Part shown: in pieces, positions 34,979 to 43,360 of the stretch
How the letters are laid out: each line of letters opens with the position of its first letter
How positions within the stretch are numbered: position 1 is the first letter of the stretch
NCBI GenBank assembly: GCA_002025645.1
Contig: CP018783.1
Span: 992,001 to 1,056,000, forward strand
DNA from: Curtobacterium pusillum
GTDB lineage: Bacteria > Actinomycetota > Actinomycetes > Actinomycetales > Microbacteriaceae
Length of the DNA stretch: 64,000 nucleotides
Direction: 5' to 3'
Notes under the pieces: generated by a model
Seen by the model: only the letters and a program-made list of their open reading frames with translations
Databases searched by the model: none
What the model was told of the DNA's origin: nothing
Program-made: the position numbers and the translations under genes

Positions 34979-35770
34979 ATGCGTCTGTACCTCGCGAGTA
35001 CCTCCCCCGCCCGCCGCGCCCTGCTCGCGCAGACCGGGATCGAGCCGGTGCTCGTCGCACCCGGGGTCGACGAGGACGCCGCGGTCGCCTCGGCTGCCGC
35101 GTCGCTCGGCCGGGACCTCACCGGTCCGGAGCTCGTCGCGCTGCTCGCCGTCGCCAAGGCATCGGCCGTCGCGGACGCTCCGGTCGCCGGTTCCCCGGTC
35201 GACGGGTTCGTGTTCGGCGGGGACTCCGCGTTCGAGGTCGACGGGGTCCTGTACGGCAAGCCGCACGACCCGGAGGTCGCGCGCGAACGGTGGCGGCAGA
35301 TGCTCGCCGCCGGCGGCGGCACGCTGTGGAGCGGGCACTGCGTCATCGACCGGCGGCGGGCAGTCGAGGTGGCCGTTCCGCAGCCTGGAGGCGCGGGGCG
35401 GGCCGGCACCGTGCCTCCAGTCCGCACCGTGGACGCGTCGGGCGGCGGGCCGCTGGGCCTGGCCGCGTCGTTCGCCGACGTCGCGCCCGGCGGGTCGGGG
35501 ATCGTCGCCTCCGGCGACTGCGTCGTGGCGGTCGACAGCGCGGTGCTGACCTTCGCGGACGACATGTCCGCCGAGGAGATCGACGCATACGTCGCGACGG
35601 GCGAGCCGCTCGAGGTCGCCGGTGCGTTCACGATCGACGGACGGGCGGCCGCGTACATCACGCGGATCGACGGCGCACCGTCCGCCGTCGTCGGGCTGTC
35701 GCTGCCGGTCCTGCGCTCGATGCTCCTGCGGGGGTTCGGGATCGCGTGGCACGATCTCTGGTCGATGTAG
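34979..35770 (+). CDS. maf: Maf-like nucleoside-triphosphate pyrophosphatase with internal insertion
   Basis: Hydrolyses non-canonical or methylated NTPs to NMP and pyrophosphate. Canonical motifs: LYLASTSPARRALLAQ at the N-terminus, FGGDSAFEVDG (catalytic Asp), YGKPHDPEVARE, LWSGHCVI, and DAYVATGEPLEVAGAFTIDG with IDGAPSAVVGLSLPVL at the C-terminus. At 263 residues it is longer than the usual ~200. The extra sequence sits between residues 130 and 165 (PQPGGAGRAGTVPP and Gly-rich flanks) and includes the dispersed palindrome at 35383-35423. The reading frame is intact, so the protein may still work. Confidence 0.9.
   Translation: MRLYLASTSPARRALLAQTGIEPVLVAPGVDEDAAVASAAASLGRDLTGPELVALLAVAKASAVADAPVAGSPVDGFVFGGDSAFEVDGVLYGKPHDPEVARERWRQMLAAGGGTLWSGHCVIDRRRAVEVAVPQPGGAGRAGTVPPVRTVDASGGGPLGLAASFADVAPGGSGIVASGDCVVAVDSAVLTFADDMSAEEIDAYVATGEPLEVAGAFTIDGRAAAYITRIDGAPSAVVGLSLPVLRSMLLRGFGIAWHDLWSM
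35383..35423. repeat. Dispersed palindromic repeat, copy 3, inside maf
   Basis: GCCTGGAGGCGCGG on the left and GTGCCTCCAG on the right form an imperfect palindrome within the maf frame (residues 135-149). It is the reverse-complement relative of 30252-30289, showing the element can sit in coding DNA. Confidence 0.65.
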
Positions 35771-35835
35771 ACATCCGCACTTGTTCTGGGCGGTTCTTTG
35801 TCGGTCCCGGTCAATTCCTGCCCCCGCGGCACGAA

Positions 35836-35841
35836 TACGCT
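35836..35841 (+). promoter_or_regulatory. Possible -10 box for accA3
   Basis: TACGCT 8 bases before the accA3 ATG, leaving a leader of only one or two bases. No strong -35 hexamer. Confidence 0.35.
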
Positions 35842-35849
35842 GATGTGTC

Positions 35850-37628
35850 ATGCCCCGTATCAGCAAGGTCCTCATCGCGAACCGCGGCGAGATCGCCGTC
35901 CGCATCATCCGCGCGGCCCGCGACGCAGGCAAGGCATCGGTCGCGGTCTACGCCGACCAGGACCGTGACGCCCTCCACGCACGCCTCGCCGACGAGGCCT
36001 ACGCGCTGAACGGCACCACGAGCGCCGACACCTACCTCGTCATCGACAAGATCATCTCGGTCGCCCGCCGCTCCGGCGCGGACGCCGTGCACCCGGGCTA
36101 CGGGTTCCTCGCCGAGAACGCCGACTTCGCCCGCGCCGTCATCGACGCCGGGCTGACCTGGATCGGCCCCTCCCCGGAGTCGATCGAGCAGCTCGGTGAC
36201 AAGGTCTCCGCGCGGCACGTGGCCGAGAAGGTCGGCGCGCCGCTCGCGCCCGGCACGATCGAGCCCGTGCAGGACGTCTCCGAGGTCTTCGACTTCGTCG
36301 ACCAGGTCGGACTGCCGGTCGCCATCAAGGCGGCGTTCGGCGGTGGCGGCCGTGGTCTGAAGGTGGTCCGCTCGCGCGACCAGGTGGAAGAGCTCTTCGA
36401 GTCGGCGACGCGCGAGGCCATCGCGGCGTTCGGCCGCGGCGAGTGCTTCGTCGAGAAGTACCTCGACAAGCCGCGCCACGTCGAGACCCAGTGCCTCGCC
36501 GACGAGCACGGCAACGTCGTCGTCGTCTCCACGCGCGACTGCTCGCTGCAGCGTCGCCACCAGAAGCTCGTGGAAGAGGCGCCCGCCCCGTACCTGACCG
36601 ACGCGCAGACCGAGCGGCTGTACGAGTCGTCGAAGGCGATCCTCCGCGAGGTCGGCTACGTCGGCGCCGGCACCTGCGAGTTCCTGATCGGTGCCGACGG
36701 CACGGTCTCCTTCCTCGAGGTGAACACCCGCCTGCAGGTCGAACACTGCGTCTCGGAAGAGGTGACGGGCATCGACCTGGTCCGCGAGCAGTTCCGCATC
36801 GCCGAGGGCGGCGTGCTCGACTACTCCGACCCGGTGGCGCGGGGACACTCGTTCGAGTTCCGCATCAACGGCGAGGACCCGGGTCGCAACTTCTTCCCGG
36901 CGCCCGGCCCGGTGCACGCGTTCAACGCGCCGTCCGGCCCCGGTGTCCGCGTCGACTCGGGCGTCGTGTCCGGTGACGTCGTGTCCGGCTCGTTCGACTC
37001 GATGCTCGCGAAGCTCATCGTGACCGGTGCGACGCGCTCAGAGGCGTTGGAACGTTCGCGTCGTGCGCTGGCCGAGTTCGAGGTGACCGGCCTGCCGACC
37101 GTGCTGCCGTTCCACCGCGCCGTCGTGTCCGACCCGGCGTTCGCCACGGACGACTCGACGCCGTTCAGCGTCTACACGCAGTGGATCGAGACGGACTTCC
37201 AGAACGACATCCCCGCCTGGAGCGGCTCCCCCGAGGAGCTCCCCGCGCCGGCTGCCCGCGAGAGCGTCGTGGTCGAGGTGCAGGGCAAGCGCATCGAGGT
37301 CACCATGCCCTCGATCGTCGGCGGTGGCGCTGCCGGTGCTGCCGGTCGTCGTCCTGCCGGGCCGTCCGCTCCCCCGAAGCGTCGGTCCTCCGGCGTCCGC
37401 GGGGGGCTGGCGTCCTCCGGCTCGGTGACGTCCCCGATGCAGGCCACCGTGGTGAAGCTCGCGGTCGCCGAGGGCGACACCGTGGTGAAGGGCGACCTGC
37501 TCGTCGTGCTCGAGGCCATGAAGATGGAGCAGCCCGTCGCTGCCCCTCGCGACGGTGTCGTCACCGGGCTGAACGCCCCCGTCGGCCAGACGATCTCGTC
37601 CGGCCACGTGCTGCTCGAGCTCGCGTAG
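35850..37628 (+). CDS. accA3: Biotin carboxylase / biotin carboxyl carrier fusion, acyl-CoA carboxylase alpha subunit
   Basis: Carboxylates its own biotin using ATP and bicarbonate and delivers CO2 to AccD subunits. 592 residues: an N-terminal Rossmann part ([18 protein letters not shown]), ATP-grasp domain with [14 protein letters not shown] and [39 protein letters not shown], then an Ala/Gly/Pro-rich linker (residues 480-520) and a BCCP domain whose biotin lysine is in EAMKMEQP (Lys 558). ATG start with no obvious ribosome-binding site. Ends at a hairpin terminator. Confidence 0.97.
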   Translation: MPRISKVLIANRGEIAVRIIRAARDAGKASVAVYADQDRDALHARLADEAYALNGTTSADTYLVIDKIISVARRSGADAVHPGYGFLAENADFARAVIDAGLTWIGPSPESIEQLGDKVSARHVAEKVGAPLAPGTIEPVQDVSEVFDFVDQVGLPVAIKAAFGGGGRGLKVVRSRDQVEELFESATREAIAAFGRGECFVEKYLDKPRHVETQCLADEHGNVVVVSTRDCSLQRRHQKLVEEAPAPYLTDAQTERLYESSKAILREVGYVGAGTCEFLIGADGTVSFLEVNTRLQVEHCVSEEVTGIDLVREQFRIAEGGVLDYSDPVARGHSFEFRINGEDPGRNFFPAPGPVHAFNAPSGPGVRVDSGVVSGDVVSGSFDSMLAKLIVTGATRSEALERSRRALAEFEVTGLPTVLPFHRAVVSDPAFATDDSTPFSVYTQWIETDFQNDIPAWSGSPEELPAPAARESVVVEVQGKRIEVTMPSIVGGGAAGAAGRRPAGPSAPPKRRSSGVRGGLASSGSVTSPMQATVVKLAVAEGDTVVKGDLLVVLEAMKMEQPVAAPRDGVVTGLNAPVGQTISSGHVLLELA

Positions 37629-37698
37629 GGCGCGGGCGGGCGGGGGCGGCCGCGCGTCGCCTTCGCTCACGCGTTCGAAGCCGTTCGCGCCCCTCGTC

Positions 37699-37734
37699 GA
37701 ACACTGCGCCCCGTGTATGCGGGGCGCAGTGTTC
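37699..37734. terminator. Bidirectional hairpin after accA3 and the frameshifted gene
   Basis: Perfect 14-base arms (GAACACTGCGCCCC / complement) around an 8-base loop. It stands between the ends of two convergent genes, and is part of a 63-bp direct repeat with 38773-38835. Confidence 0.8.
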
Positions 37735-38666
37735 ATCGAAGGGCGCGCTGTGCTGCGAGTCGCCACGCACTCGGCCAGTCGTCGCCCAACGGGATACCGC
37801 CGTCGTTCAGGAGCCGCGGGAGTTGGCCGGCGGGCATCGAGTCCCGCCAGGTCACCCGTACGAGGCCGTTCACGCCGCGGCGCCGTCGAAGTCGGTCCTC
37901 ACGGCGCTTCTCGTCCCACAGCGACTCGGCAGCGCCGCCCTCGTACTTGACGCGGCCGTCGAACTCGACGATCACACCCTGCTCCGGGTACCAGAGATCC
38001 ACCCGGTCGCGCAGGACCTCGTCATGTGCGAACTCCTGCTGGAGTATGGGCGTGGGGCGCCGAGCACGTGCGCCCCCACCGTGTGATGCTCTCCCCCGCG
38101 GACTCCGACTCGCCGTCCGCGACCTCGATCAGGACGACCGCTCGAGCGCGTCCCCTTGGGCCGCGTTCGTCGAGCGCAGCACGAACGTCGTCCTTCGAGA
38201 TGCCCCGGCGAAGCACCGCGTCCAGCACCACGATGGCTCGCCACGGGTGTTCGTGGAGGGCGACGTCGACAGCCGTCTCGGCGAGCGTCCCGACCAGCAC
38301 GTCGTCCACGACGATCGACGCGGGCACACGGCCAGCGCTCCCCCGTCGCTGCACCGTCGGCTTCACCTGACCACGGTCACGATCCGGGTCGGTGACGACC
38401 ACCCGGGAGCCGAACTCCCCGATCCAGGGCAGCCGGTGCATCGCCACCGCTGATCGATCGGACACGACGACCGTGGCGGGATGGGATCGCAGGTAGCTCG
38501 TGACGAGCACCCGATGGCGTTGCGCGGCGGATGTGGAAGTCCACTCCGATCGGAGCACGTACGCACCGGGATGGAGCCGCTCCCAGTCCCCACGATCGGC
38601 CGCGCGGCGGATCGCCGCCGCCTCTGCGCTCGGGAGGCCGCCCAGGTACACCGGTTCGATCGCCAC
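37733..38666 (-). pseudogene. DUF559-type endonuclease-like / AbiEi-like domain gene, frameshifted
   Basis: The N-terminal 190 residues (GTG 38666) read AVEPVYLGG-type start as VAIEPVYLGGLPSAEAA, with VSDRSAVAMHRLPWIG and VALHEHPWRAIVVLDAVLRRG, as in AbiEi/DUF559 composite proteins common in Microbacteriaceae. The frame then ends at a TGA near 38022. The missing C-terminal nuclease-like domain is found one frame over: QQEFAHDEVLRDRV, then DLWYPEQGVIVEFDGRVKYEGG (DUF559/Vsr-like) to 37733. Removing one base from the C5 run at 38073-38077 joins both into about 310 residues. Either a true pseudogene or a homopolymer sequencing error. Confidence 0.7.
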
Positions 38667-38866
38667 AGCGTCATTCTGGGTATGATGCGCCAGATGCGGG
38701 GGCGCCTGCCACGATCTGTGGACAGATCACCGGTCGGCTCGCGGGCCGTACGTCAGCATGCTCCGTAGCGGTTTGCGCCCCGAGCCGAACACCGCGCCCC
38801 GGATCAACGGGGCGCGATGTTCGACGCGGGGCGCGACACGGTCGCCGGGGTCGTAGGCCCCGCGCC
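38667..38866. other. 200-bp spacer with one hairpin
   Basis: Lies between the start of the frameshifted gene and the end of the phosphosugar mutase gene. Apart from the hairpin at 38787-38822 nothing is recognised. Confidence 0.6.
38787..38822 (-). terminator. Hairpin after the phosphosugar mutase gene
   Basis: Near-perfect 14-base arms (GAACACCGCGCCCC with GGGGCGCGATGTTC) around 8 bases, 45 bases beyond the mutase stop. It is the second copy of the 63-bp element at 37685-37747. Confidence 0.65.
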
Positions 38867-40531
38867 CTACGACACCAGCGGGCGGACCGCGGCGGCCAGG
38901 GCGTCGACGAGGGACTGGGCCTCGGCAGGAGTGGACGCCACGGTGTCGATGTAGACCTTGACCTTCGGCTCGGTCCCGCTCGGGCGGACGATCACCCGGG
39001 CGTCGCCGACGAGGTCGTAGCGCAGGATGTCGGACGGCGGGAAGCCCTCGACACCGTCGAGGTAGTCCGTCGTCGTCAGGACGTCCACGCCGCCGAGGGA
39101 CGCCGGCGGCGACGACCGGAGGGATGCCATGATCGACCCGATGCGCGAGAGGTCGTCCACGCGGGTCGCGACCTGGCCGGACGCGAACGCGCCGAACTCC
39201 GCCGCGAAGGCCTCGAGGTGGTCGGCGATGGTCGAACCCGATGCAGCGAGGTCGGACGCGAGCGACAGCAGCGACAGGGCCGCCGAGATGCCGTCCTTGT
39301 CGCGCACCACGTCCGGGTCGACCAGGTAGCCGAGCGCTTCCTCGTACCCGAACAGCAGCCCGGGTATGCGGGAGACCCATTTGAACCCGGTCAGGGTGTC
39401 GCGGTACTCCAGCCCGTGCCGCGCGGCGACCCGTGCGAGCGCCGGCGAGGACACGATCGACGCCGCGAGCGTCCCCGAGCGACCGGCGGCCGACGCCTGG
39501 ACGGCAGCACGCCACCCGAGGAGCCAGCCGACCTCGTTGCCCGAGAGCCGACGGAAGGATCCGGCGCCGTCCGGGATCGCGAGCGCCAGCCGATCGGCGT
39601 CCGGGTCGTTCGCGATCACGAGGTCCGCACCGACCGCGACACCGCGCGCGATCGACAGGTCCATCGCCCCCGGTTCCTCGGGGTTCGGGAACGCCACCGT
39701 GGGGAACGCCCCGTCGGGTTCGATCTGCTCCGGCACGGTCGACGGCACGGCGAACCCTGCTGCCTCGAACACCGCACGGGCGGTCTCCCACCCGACGCCG
39801 TGCATGGCCGTGTAGACCACCTTCGGCTGGGCGTCGACCGGGAGGCGCGGTGCCGGCACCGTCGCGGCCGTCGCGTCGACGTACGCCTGCACCAGGGCGT
39901 CACCCGCCACCGCGTAGTCGGTCGCCCGAACGAGATCGCGCACGTCGCCTGCGGCGACGTCGTCGATCGCCGCGGCGATCGCGCCGTCGACCGGCGGGAC
40001 GATCTGGGAGCCGTCGTCGTCCTCGCCGAGGTACACCTTGTAGCCGTTGTCCCGCGGCGGGTTGTGGCTCGCGGTGACCATGACCCCGGCGCCCACGTCG
40101 AGGTGCCGGACCGCGAACGCCAGCACGGGAGTGGGGAGCGCCGACGGCAGCAGGGTGACGTCGAGCCCGAGGCCGCGCATCACCTCGGCGGAGTCGCGGG
40201 CGAACACGTCGGAGTTCACCCGGCCGTCGTAGCCGATGACGACGCTGCGCCGACGCCCGGTGTCGATGAGGAACCGGGCGAGCCCGGCGGCGGCCTGGGT
40301 GACGACAACGCGGTTCATCCGCAGCGGACCGTACCCGAGCTCGGCGCGGAGTCCGGCGGTACCGAACTGCAGCCGTCCGTCGAACCGTGCGGCGAGGGCC
40401 TGGACCGCGGGTCCGTCACCGGTCGCCGCAGCGTCGACGGCGGCGGCGAGCTCGGCCCGGGTCTCCTGGTCCGGGTCCTGCTCAGCCCACGCGCGGGCGG
40501 TGGCGAGCACCCCCGCCAGGTCGAGCTTCAC
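38867..40531 (-). CDS. pmmB: Phosphosugar mutase (PmmB/PGM2-like), probable phosphopentomutase role
   Basis: A 554-residue alpha-D-phosphohexomutase superfamily protein. Key parts: MVTASHNPPRDNGYKVY with the phosphoserine, NDPDADRLALA (metal loop), a sugar-specificity region GFKWVSRIPGLLFGYEEALGYLVDPDVVRDKDG and the phosphate-binding RPSGTEPKVKVY. Length and signatures match PGM2/PmmB, whose human relative PGM2 is a phosphopentomutase. Here the start overlaps the purine nucleoside phosphorylase stop by 4 bases, so isomerising (deoxy)ribose 1-phosphate is the favoured role, with hexose phosphates possible. Confidence 0.85.
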   Translation of the reverse strand: MKLDLAGVLATARAWAEQDPDQETRAELAAAVDAAATGDGPAVQALAARFDGRLQFGTAGLRAELGYGPLRMNRVVVTQAAAGLARFLIDTGRRRSVVIGYDGRVNSDVFARDSAEVMRGLGLDVTLLPSALPTPVLAFAVRHLDVGAGVMVTASHNPPRDNGYKVYLGEDDDGSQIVPPVDGAIAAAIDDVAAGDVRDLVRATDYAVAGDALVQAYVDATAATVPAPRLPVDAQPKVVYTAMHGVGWETARAVFEAAGFAVPSTVPEQIEPDGAFPTVAFPNPEEPGAMDLSIARGVAVGADLVIANDPDADRLALAIPDGAGSFRRLSGNEVGWLLGWRAAVQASAAGRSGTLAASIVSSPALARVAARHGLEYRDTLTGFKWVSRIPGLLFGYEEALGYLVDPDVVRDKDGISAALSLLSLASDLAASGSTIADHLEAFAAEFGAFASGQVATRVDDLSRIGSIMASLRSSPPASLGGVDVLTTTDYLDGVEGFPPSDILRYDLVGDARVIVRPSGTEPKVKVYIDTVASTPAEAQSLVDALAAAVRPLVS

Positions 40532-41355
40532 AGCGCGCCCACCACACGGGCGAGCAGCTCGGCGATCACCGGCTCGGCCTCGCGCCCGGCCTCGAGGACC
40601 TCGGCGTGCGACAACGGCGTCTTCTGGATGCCGGCGGCGAGGTTCGTGATGAGCGAGAAGCCGAGGACCTCCATGCCCGCCTGACGAGCGGCGATGGCCT
40701 CGAGCGCCGTCGACATGCCGACGATGTGTCCGCCGATGGTCTTCGCCATCTGCACCTCGGCCGGGGTCTCGTAGTGCGGCCCGCGGAACTGCGTGTAGAC
40801 GCCCTCGTCCAGCGTCGGGTCGACCGTGTGGGCGACGGCCCGCAGCCGCGCGGAGTACAGGTCGGTCAGGTCGACGAACGTCGCGCCCTCGAGCGGGCTG
40901 TCGGCGGTGAGGTTGATGTGGTCGCTGATGAGCACGGGGGTGCCGGGGGTCCAGTGCTCCTTGATGCCACCGGCACCGTTGGTGAGCACCATGATCGAGG
41001 CGCCGGTGGCCGCGGCGGTGCGGACGCTGTGCACGACGCGACGGACCCCGTGGCCCTCGTAGTAGTGCGTGCGGGCGCCGATGACGAGCGCGTGCCGACC
41101 GTCGGTGAGGCGGATCGAGCGGACGGTGCCGGAGTGCCCGGGGACCGCGGACGCGCTGAAGCCGGGGACGTCGGCGGCATCGATCGTCGACACGGTCTCG
41201 CCGATGAGATCAGCGGCCTTGCCCCACCCGGAACCGAGGGTCAGGGCGATGTCGTGTCGCTCGATCCCGGACCTCTCGGCGATGACTGCGGCGGCGTCGC
41301 GCGCGACCTCGAACGGGTCGGCGGCGGGGTCGTTCAGCGGGTTCTCCGTGCTCAT
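40528..41355 (-). CDS. punA: Purine nucleoside phosphorylase
   Basis: Splits purine (deoxy)nucleosides with phosphate into base and pentose 1-phosphate. A trimeric-type enzyme of 275 residues: LGSGWGKAADLIGET (phosphate loop), IGARTHYYEGHGVRRVVHSV, LTNGAGGIKE and STALEAIAARQAGMEVLGFSLITNLAAGI (Met/base pocket). ATG 41355 has no ribosome-binding site but TAGAGT 6 bases upstream, so a leaderless punA-mutase transcript is expected. Confidence 0.95.
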   Translation of the reverse strand: MSTENPLNDPAADPFEVARDAAAVIAERSGIERHDIALTLGSGWGKAADLIGETVSTIDAADVPGFSASAVPGHSGTVRSIRLTDGRHALVIGARTHYYEGHGVRRVVHSVRTAAATGASIMVLTNGAGGIKEHWTPGTPVLISDHINLTADSPLEGATFVDLTDLYSARLRAVAHTVDPTLDEGVYTQFRGPHYETPAEVQMAKTIGGHIVGMSTALEAIAARQAGMEVLGFSLITNLAAGIQKTPLSHAEVLEAGREAEPVIAELLARVVGAL

Positions 41356-41361
41356 GCCCCA

Positions 41362-41367
41362 ACTCTA
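41362..41367 (-). promoter_or_regulatory. -10 box of leaderless punA promoter
   Basis: TAGAGT on the minus strand, 6 bases before the punA ATG; no Shine-Dalgarno. Confidence 0.5.
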
Positions 41368-41402
41368 AAGGGACACGACCCGGCGACCGGCCCGGGACCG
41401 GG

Positions 41403-41681
41403 TCAGTGCTCGCCGAGCGCCCGGTCCACCGCCGCCGTGATCTCACCCTGGTCGAAGTGGTTCCGGATCACGATCACCTCGGCGTAGGTGTCCCCGATCG
41501 CCTCGACGAACTCCTGGCTCGTCAGGATCACGTTCGCGTCGTCCGACACCGAGCGCACCGAGGCGACGTCCGCCGCGACGACCGATGCCTGCAGGCCGAG
41601 CGCGGCGAGGGCCTTCTCGGCGTTCACCTTGAGGATCCCGCTCGCACCGATGCCGGCGCCGCAGATGGTCACGATCTTCAC
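41403..41681 (-). CDS. PTS IIB component, ascorbate/galactitol-like
   Basis: A small (92-residue) phosphocarrier. It starts KIVTICGAGIGASGILKVN, with the catalytic Cys at residue 7 in a P-loop-like CGAGxGxS motif of PTS-IIB. Its ATG overlaps the IIA stop by 4 bases, so the pair is coupled. No IIC transport channel is present in the window, so if functional it works with a channel encoded elsewhere or as a phosphorylation sensor. Confidence 0.8.
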   Translation of the reverse strand: MKIVTICGAGIGASGILKVNAEKALAALGLQASVVAADVASVRSVSDDANVILTSQEFVEAIGDTYAEVIVIRNHFDQGEITAAVDRALGEH

Positions 41682-42124
41682 GCGGAGACCCCCATGATCG
41701 CGCGGACCTCGTCCGCCGTGGTCACCGCTGCGAGCCGCCCGGTGACGGTGGCGTCGTTGAACAGGTTCGCGATCTCGCCGATGGACTCGAGGTGCGCCCC
41801 GACCCCGGCGACCGCGAGGCCGAGCACGACCCGGACCGGGTCGTTGTGCGGGTGCCCGAAGGTCACCGGCGACTCGAGCGTCACGACCGACAAGCCGTCA
41901 CGGAGCACCGCGGGCCCCGGCCGGGCGTGCGCGAACGCTAGCCCCGGGGAGATCACGATGTACGGGCCGTGTTCCTCGACCAGCCCGATCATCGCGTCGG
42001 TGTACGGGTCGGTGGCGGCACCCGAGGCCACGAGCGCGCCGCCGGCCAACCGGAGCGCGTCGCGCCACGAGGACGCGGTCGCCCCGAGCACGACGGCCTC
42101 GTCAGGCAGCGGCGGCAGTGGCAT
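41678..42124 (-). CDS. PTS IIA component (PTS_EIIA_2 type)
   Basis: A 148-residue IIA domain protein. The phosphorylated His is in SPGLAFAHARPGPAV (His about 85), with HGPYIVI before it and GHPHNDPVRVVLGLAVAG after, as in UlaC/fructose-mannitol-type IIA domains. It starts 3 bases after the add stop, so it is translated with adenosine deaminase. Its cargo is unknown; neighbours suggest a nucleoside-derived or pentose substrate, or control of the salvage genes. Confidence 0.8.
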   Translation of the reverse strand: MPLPPLPDEAVVLGATASSWRDALRLAGGALVASGAATDPYTDAMIGLVEEHGPYIVISPGLAFAHARPGPAVLRDGLSVVTLESPVTFGHPHNDPVRVVLGLAVAGVGAHLESIGEIANLFNDATVTGRLAAVTTADEVRAIMGVSA

Positions 42125-42127
42125 GCG

Positions 42128-43240
42128 TCAGGCCCCCTGGTGACCGGCCGTGATGGTGGCGATGATCTCCTCGCGGTCCTCGAGCGGCAGGAACGAGCCG
42201 AGGGCCGCGTTGATCTGGAACGCCGCGAGGTCGTCGAGGACGTAGCCGAACGTGCCGGCCAGGAGCGCGAGCTCCTTCGACAGCGTCGTCCCGCTCATCA
42301 GGCGGTTGTCGGTGTTCACCGTGACCCGGAACCCGAGCTGGTAGAGCACGTCGAACGGGTGGTCGGCGAGATCGTCGCCCCACGCGGCGATCGCGCCGGT
42401 CTGCAGGTTCGACGACGGGGAGACCTCGAGCGGGATCTCGCGGTCGCGGACCCACGAGGCGATCTCGCCCAGGGACGCCAGGGTGGAGCCGTCACCGGCG
42501 TCGGACAGGCTGACGTCCTCGAAGATCCGGACGCCGTGGCCGAGCCGCAGGGCCCGACCGTCGACGAGCGCGGAACGGATCGAGGCGAGGCCGTCGGCCT
42601 CGCCCGCGTGCACGGTGACGGGGAAGAGCTCGGAGGCGAGGTAGTCGAACGCGGCACGGTGGTTCGCGGGCGGGAAGCCGGCCTCGGCACCGGCGATGTC
42701 GAAGCCGACGACACCGGCGTCACGGTGCCGGACGGCGAGCTCGGCGATCTCGAGCGAGCGGTCGGCGTGACGCATCGCCGTGACGAGCTGGCCGACGCGG
42801 ATGCTGCCGCCAGCGGCCTCGACCGCTTCCTCGATGCCGGCCTGGACCGCCTCGACCGTCTGGTCGAGGGTCAGCCCGCCCTGCAGGTGCTGCTCGGGCG
42901 CCCAACGGACCTCGCCGTAGACGACACCGTCGGCGACCAGGTCCTCGACGAACTCCTTCGCGACGCGGTGCAGCTGCGGCGCGGTCTGCATCACCGAGAT
43001 GGTGACGTCGAAGGTCTTGAGGTACTCGACCAGCGAACCGGAGTTGGACTGGTCGGCGAACCACTGAGCGAGCGAGTCCGCGTCGGTGGTCGGCAGCGTC
43101 ACGCCCGAAGCAGCCGCCAGCTCGACGATCGTCGCCGGACGCAGACCACCGTCGAGGTGGTCGTGCAGCGAGACCTTCGGCAGGTCGTCGATGACCGCTC
43201 CGGCGTCGGGCAGGCGGTAGGTCGGGGCGTCGGCGCTCAT
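42128..43240 (-). CDS. add: Adenosine deaminase
   Basis: Zn-dependent deamination of (deoxy)adenosine to (deoxy)inosine. 370 residues of an amidohydrolase TIM barrel: KVSLHDHLDGGLRPATI (metal HxH), VTVHAGEADGLASIRSAL, LGHGVRIFEDVSL and VTVNTDNRLMSGTTLSKEL (catalytic Asp pair). ATG 43240 with TAGCCT 6 bases upstream, i.e. leaderless. Heads an add-IIA-IIB operon. Confidence 0.95.
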   Translation of the reverse strand: MSADAPTYRLPDAGAVIDDLPKVSLHDHLDGGLRPATIVELAAASGVTLPTTDADSLAQWFADQSNSGSLVEYLKTFDVTISVMQTAPQLHRVAKEFVEDLVADGVVYGEVRWAPEQHLQGGLTLDQTVEAVQAGIEEAVEAAGGSIRVGQLVTAMRHADRSLEIAELAVRHRDAGVVGFDIAGAEAGFPPANHRAAFDYLASELFPVTVHAGEADGLASIRSALVDGRALRLGHGVRIFEDVSLSDAGDGSTLASLGEIASWVRDREIPLEVSPSSNLQTGAIAAWGDDLADHPFDVLYQLGFRVTVNTDNRLMSGTTLSKELALLAGTFGYVLDDLAAFQINAALGSFLPLEDREEIIATITAGHQGA

Positions 43241-43246
43241 GCACCC

Positions 43247-43252
43247 AGGCTA
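43247..43252 (-). promoter_or_regulatory. -10 box of leaderless add promoter
   Basis: TAGCCT on the minus strand, 6 bases before the add ATG, just downstream of the deoA terminator. Confidence 0.5.
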
Positions 43253-43308
43253 TCGGTGGTCACCGACCGCGCGCAGGCACCTGTGCACAACAGACGGACG
43301 AACGGACT

Positions 43309-43340
43309 GGAGGCTCCCCACAGGTCAGCGGGGAGCCTCC
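43309..43340 (-). terminator. Terminator after deoA
   Basis: Perfect 11-base arms (GGAGGCTCCCC / complement) with a 10-base loop, 20 bases past the deoA stop; it separates the transporter-cdd-deoA operon from add. Confidence 0.75.
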
Positions 43341-43360
43341 GGTCGGTCAGACGGCAGGGT

